The translations under genes were made by a program, and so were the position numbers. Source: Xanthoparmelia taractica (lineage: Eukaryota > Ascomycota > Lecanoromycetes > Lecanorales > Parmeliaceae). Taken from it: a stretch of 64,000 bases of DNA. Shown here in pieces: positions 60,370 through 64,000 of this stretch (the first letter of the stretch is position 1; every line of letters begins with the position of its first letter). The stretch covers positions 62,001 to 126,000 of the forward strand of contig JANQBS010000064.1 in NCBI GenBank assembly GCA_033085395.1, written 5' to 3'. The notes under the pieces are model-generated. The model searched no databases. It was not told the origin of the DNA and worked only from the letters and a program-made list of their open reading frames with translations.

Positions 60370-61677
60370 TCATGGCAGGATTTCGCCGTTCACGCCGAGC
60401 CTCAGAGCCTTCATTGCGCTATCAAGGTCACACTCGTCCACCATAACAGTCCCGGCTTTGGCAGTGGAAAGGTAAGTCATCTCAATCGGGCGGAGAGGCC
60501 CCTCCACGAGTCTCCCGGCAACCCCACAGACGATACCACTTGCTTCCATTGGCAACGATTCCAAGTCTAGAACGATTGGGATGAGATAGTCTTCCGTAGC
60601 ACCAAGTAAGACATTGTCGGAGCCCGCCAAGTCAAAGTTAGGAAGGAGTTGCTTCTCCAAAAGAAGCCCAGCGGATTCATCTCTGGTCAGAGTCACGCTC
60701 AGGAATTTTGGCCGGTAGATGAAACACTTGGTAAGTCCGTGTTGGAGGGCCAGTTCGTCGGCCACAAACGTCTCCGGGTTCGTATTTCGGCCTCCGCATT
60801 GGACAAGGCGGATTTCAGAGTGTACTACTGGAACGATCGAGTGGCGATTGAGCAATCCGAACGTGCGAGCCTGAAGCTCTGTCATGTTGGTGGGTGGTGG
60901 AGTCGAAGGGATCCCGGAGCTCAGTGAGGAACTCGAGGATCTGTTCCGGTGATGGGTGGATGCATTGACATAGGTCTCGGACAACTTTTCGAATGCAAAA
61001 CCACGCTTTTCCAGGGCACGGACGACCTGGCATTTAGCTTTCTCAGGGACGAGGATAAAGTCGGAATAGTACGTTGTGATGAAGAAAAGCGAACTGCTCA
61101 TTGTCAGGAACTCTAATGAAAATTAGCAACAAGTAAAGCTTACATTCCAGCGAGAGCGAGAGGACTTGTCAATTCTAATACTCTTTGCCCGGCCTCCATA
61201 CCAGCTCCTTCCACGGAGATGACCACGAAGTCTTCCGCCGAGATCGAAGCAGCATGATCATTATCGGCACCGGGTGACGATGCGGCCTCACTAATCGCTG
61301 GTCTGAATACGTCTTCGGCCACATCCTTTCCGCAGACAATGGAGCATTCAATGGAGGTGACAGAGACATTCAAGAAAGCATGCCTATTTGCCCATGATCC
61401 GCTGCTGCGCACATCCCGATTAGGACCTGCGGCCGATGGGAACAGGAGCTGGAGAATTGAAGGTAAATAGTGCTGATACTGGTCCAAGGGAATATGGATG
61501 AGGCTAAGCTGTGCGTCCTGATTCGATACAAAAGTCAGCCCTGGGCTCGGGACGTTGTTGTCCTTCTGGAGGCACACCAGCCCCATACGGACAAGGTATA
61601 TTCCTGCCGGCCGTGAAGCATAGCAGACTCACAAGAAAGCGGACTCTGGCCGACATTAGAAGGCTTGACTGCTCCAT
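60370..61677 (-). CDS. CASTOR-like ACT-domain protein
   Basis: Model: complement(join(60370..61096, 61144..61517, 61633..61677)), 381 aa. Segments recall the paired ACT domains of CASTOR arginine sensors: LSLIHIPLDQYQHYLPSILQ (about 19-38), SVTSIECSIVC, EDFVVISVEGAGMEAGQRVL, SPLALAGISSLFFITTYYSDFILVP (about 130-155) and ALEKRGFAF. A later SIVPVVHSEIRLVQCGGRN and a C-terminal region like a second ACT pair follow. Fungal members are uncharacterised. Amino-acid sensing is an inference from the family. Exon 1 (15 codons) was found by matching the ATG at 61,677 through a 115-bp intron to DAQLSLIHIP. A shorter alternative would start at 61,586 without that intron. The GTAAGC...AATGAG intron has a GCTAAT branch site. 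Confidence 0.82.
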
Positions 61678-62161
61678 TGTGAAGACGATGATCAGCTATC
61701 CGGAAACATGAAAGGCAAGGTAAAGAGATGTCACAGAGAAAGATCGGACATGATGAGCTTTGACAGTCGACCGGAGAGGACTTTGCTAGTGGACACTGGC
61801 ACCGACTGGCAGACGACAGAAGGACAGCTCTCTGCTCTGCATTCCTGTTTGCTTCGCGTTTTCTTATGCACGAGACTAGACTTGTGGTCCAAAGCGAAGC
61901 AATGGGGAGCGCGAATGGCAGGATCACGGCTGAGGAGCGCTCAACACCGGATGCCCTGAGTAAGCGAATACTCGGTGCTAGAGGGAGTCATGGGATAGCA
62001 TGATGGGATGAGACACGGCAAGACGTATACATACAGGATCGGCGTGATCCGGAGCGTAGAAAGAGATGTTTGAGGCGTTCAGAGCAGATGTGTTTGCAGG
62101 AGGTTCAATTGATGCCGGGTGACAGGGTAGGGAGGAGGTGAAGCCATACTTTACCACTCGC
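61678..62161. other. intergenic, upstream of the ACT-domain gene
   Basis: 484 bp with the probable promoter of the minus-strand ACT-domain gene. No recognisable gene or repeat. Confidence 0.55.
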
Positions 62162-62473
62162 TCAAGGAAGGTTCGAGTCCGTGCTGAGCATGATGCAGCT
62201 TGAGCAAGAAGTGCTCTTAGTGGCCGTATGCAAGTTAACCCTCAAGGCTACGAGTATGCAGGCGCTTTCGCGGCGTGGGGTAAGATGCTCGGGATGTGGA
62301 TGATGTGGAGGAGGAACAGGGTTAGGAGGTAAGCCAGGTAGTGGTCTGTATGATTGGGGCCTTTGCCGAACCCGTCGTAGCGTAGGAGTAAGGTTGGTTG
62401 CGTGGGAAGCGTGGAAGCGTGGCAAGCGAGTTTGCAGCAAAGATCTGGAAAGAAGCGAGCTGCAGGGCGCCAT
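62162..62473 (-). CDS. small hypothetical protein, possible mitochondrial presequence
   Basis: 103-codon open frame from an ATG in good context (CCAAAATGGCG at 62,473). I do not recognise the family. The first 40 residues are rich in Arg, Ser and Leu with no acidic residue (MAPCSSLLSRSLLQTRLPRF), as in mitochondrial targeting peptides. A Pro/His-rich stretch (about 55-75) follows. The +1 frame over the same bases is also open and reads like a presequence (RNQPYSYATTGSAKAP), so the true frame, an intron or a frameshift cannot be settled. It may also be non-coding. Confidence 0.3.
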   Translation of the reverse strand: MAPCSSLLSRSLLQTRLPRFHASHATNLTPTLRRVRQRPQSYRPLPGLPPNPVPPPHHPHPEHLTPRRESACILVALRVNLHTATKSTSCSSCIMLSTDSNLP

Positions 62474-63319
62474 TTTGGTAGAGGTTGGGAAGACTAAAAG
62501 TAGGGGAAAGTCGTGTCTCACTCTCCGGCTTCTTCTCTCTTTGGTCAGAGTGAGTATTCTTCATCGTAAAGTGATGGTATGTACTAAAGTAATCTCAAGC
62601 TTCCTTTTTCTCCGATACCACGAGACAAGTTGGTTCTACTCCATACAAGCGTATCTTTTCAGGCCTTGCTTACCTTAGAACCTATGAGCGGCGCCTCAAA
62701 GTACTCATAGGCATCACAATCTACACTCAGGTAGGAAGACGTCGCCGGACAAAACGAACACATGGGGCCAGAGAACAACTTTTCTTGGACTTGGTCGAAC
62801 GCAAACAAATCGATGATGGAAACTCCATCACGCCAACACCGCTAGCTTGGCGTCTATCCTGCAGAACATACTTTACGCAACAACCCCACTGTCCGGCCAG
62901 TCCCCACATTATCATTGTTTCGCGCTCCGAGTTGCACTAGCTTCACTCCAAGGATTACTGGCCTAGGCCTGCCCTTCCAACCCTGAGGAGACGAGTGACG
63001 ACCAACACATTCTCCGAAGTCTGTAGCTAGCCTTTCATTGACCAAATCTACCAAGACGCTTTAAAAGAGTCATTAGCGAATCAGCTCCGCGCCGCAAACA
63101 TTCTGGCCTTGACCTTCCCTTTACACAGCCCGTTCCTTCTCCTTCCTTGGTGTCCGCTTGTTCCGTCGAAATGACCATGGCCCAACGTTGAGTAAGACAT
63201 GAGCTGCGTGCACTTGGGCCCGATTGTGAGGGGGGCCGAAAGTAGCCTTTGTTGTGTCTTCCAATGTACCAGGAGGTTAGCAACTTGATATTTGTAGATT
63301 AAGCCCGTTGAGGCTGTCG
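62474..63319. other. intergenic, upstream of hypothetical gene and 3' of SR-rich gene
   Basis: 846 bp. No domain-bearing frame, RNA gene or repeat recognised. Confidence 0.5.
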
Positions 63320-64000
63320 CTACCTGTTCCGACCTCCTGGTCCATATCCTCGGCCCCTGCTGCTCTGAAAACTTCCTTCGAATGGCTGCTGTGCGCCACC
63401 ACGATCCCCATAAGGATAACCGCTGACATGCTCAACTTGCTGCTGACCCCGGCCGCCAGATTCCTGCGTCGGTTGGCTTTGAACGCCGGAGTGGGGGACC
63501 CGTTCGAATGCTGGTGCAAGGTGATTTTGCATCATCCGGGGGCCTGCTGGTGAAGCTGGCGGAGGTACGGCGCTTCCACTGAGAGGATTCGGCATGGGTG
63601 GTGGCGGAGGAGGCCACGGACCGTGATAATTAGGGGGCGGCGGAGGAGGAATGGGGATCCCCCCAGGACCGAGTGGGAAACGTTTCGAGAAAGGGTGTGG
63701 GAAAGACATTGAAGGTGGTGGGGAAAGCCCTGGAGCTTGAGCTTGTTGCATAGGCGGCATATTCGGTGGCGGCGGTGGGTTTGGAAAGACCGGAAAGGTC
63801 TGGGGGGGTGAATATGACCGAGATCGGGATCGGGATCGGGATCGGCTGCTTATGCTGCGGTATCGTCTTTGCTCTCTCAATGGATTTCTTGGTCGTAAAG
63901 ATGAATTCTGACCATTTCGACGTTTTGTACCTTGACTTGATGATGAGGAGCTCGACCGACCTTTGTCTCCGGTCCTGCCCCGGCTTCTGCTGCTGCCGGA
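63320..64000 (-). CDS. SR- and proline-rich protein, C-terminal part (cut by window edge)
   Basis: An open minus-strand frame runs from the window edge to a TAG at 63,320-63,322, with 226 codons visible and no ATG needed inside. It starts Ser/Arg-rich (SRSRGRTGDKGRSSSSSSS), has a run of Arg-Ser dipeptides (RSISSRSRSRSRSRS) coded by a GGGATC-type hexanucleotide repeat at about 63,815-63,846, and then long proline stretches (PNPPPPPNMPPM, IPIPPPPPPNYHGPWPPPPPPMP). It ends in a Gly/Arg-rich RGRGYGPGGRNR tail. RS and RGG tails are typical of pre-mRNA processing factors. Without the N-terminus the family cannot be named. Confidence 0.7.
   Translation of the reverse strand, partial: SGSSRSRGRTGDKGRSSSSSSSQGTKRRNGQNSSLRPRNPLREQRRYRSISSRSRSRSRSRSYSPPQTFPVFPNPPPPPNMPPMQQAQAPGLSPPPSMSFPHPFSKRFPLGPGGIPIPPPPPPNYHGPWPPPPPPMPNPLSGSAVPPPASPAGPRMMQNHLAPAFERVPHSGVQSQPTQESGGRGQQQVEHVSGYPYGDRGGAQQPFEGSFQSSRGRGYGPGGRNR

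Noticed and set aside
62170..62200. GGTTCGAGTCC, a B-box-like motif
   Set aside because: The flanking bases do not form a T stem and no A box is found at a suitable distance, so not a tRNA.

Overview
The window is from the nuclear genome of a filamentous ascomycete (Pezizomycotina). The evidence is short GT-AG introns (about 47-129 bp) with CTAAC/CTRAC-like branch points, fungal-specific families (DUF4048, DUF3292, an Nrp1-type exonuclease/RRM/RanBP2 protein, a Cdc12-type septin), and a large AT-rich block with the signature of repeat-induced point mutation (RIP). The class cannot be fixed from sequence alone.

Region 1 (1 to about 27,830) is a gene-free AT isochore. CpA and TpG are almost absent, TpA is very high, and the remaining cytosines sit mostly in CpG or CpT. 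It is a graveyard of transposons. Reading C-to-T-damaged codons through, I can still recognise three Ty3/gypsy reverse transcriptases (minus 7.3-7.7 kb, plus 14.3-15.4 kb, minus 19.9-22.6 kb) and a complete-length Fot1/pogo-type DNA transposon (20,164-22,031, with inverted repeats and TA duplications) nested inside the third. Two small elements in this block are not RIP-mutated and look younger: a solo LTR (18,965-19,147, TSD ATTAT) and a 273-bp MITE (26,231-26,503). From 26.2 to 27.8 kb the damage is milder and several short repeats occur.

Region 2 (27.8-64 kb) is gene-dense and unmutated. In order: STE20/GCK kinase (+), DUF4048 protein (+), a MITE, Tim22 (+), a split tRNA-like locus (-), sulfite oxidase (+), DUF3292/GRAM membrane protein (+), F-box protein (-), Nrp1-like RNA-binding protein (+), a DHA1 MFS transporter pseudogene (+), RA-PH adaptor (-), SNW/Prp45 splicing factor (+), Pwp2 (-), septin Cdc12 (+), Wdr83/Morg1-type WD40 protein (+), CASTOR-like ACT-domain protein (-), a small hypothetical protein (-), and the 3' end of an SR/proline-rich protein (-) running off the right edge. 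I rebuilt exon structures by hand. Every intact multi-exon model closes in frame.

The genes are ordinary housekeeping genes and form no operon or pathway cluster. Two functions recur: RNA processing (SNW, Nrp1-like, Wdr83-like, the SR-rich protein, Pwp2 in ribosome biogenesis) and septum/polarity control (GCK kinase, septin, possibly the RA-PH adaptor). I found no convincing undescribed system. The points most worth a second look are the split tRNA-like locus, the nested and partly un-RIPed transposons, the decayed transporter beside intact neighbours, a 14-nt micro-exon, a GC-AG intron, and the loss of the exonuclease motif in the Nrp1-like protein.
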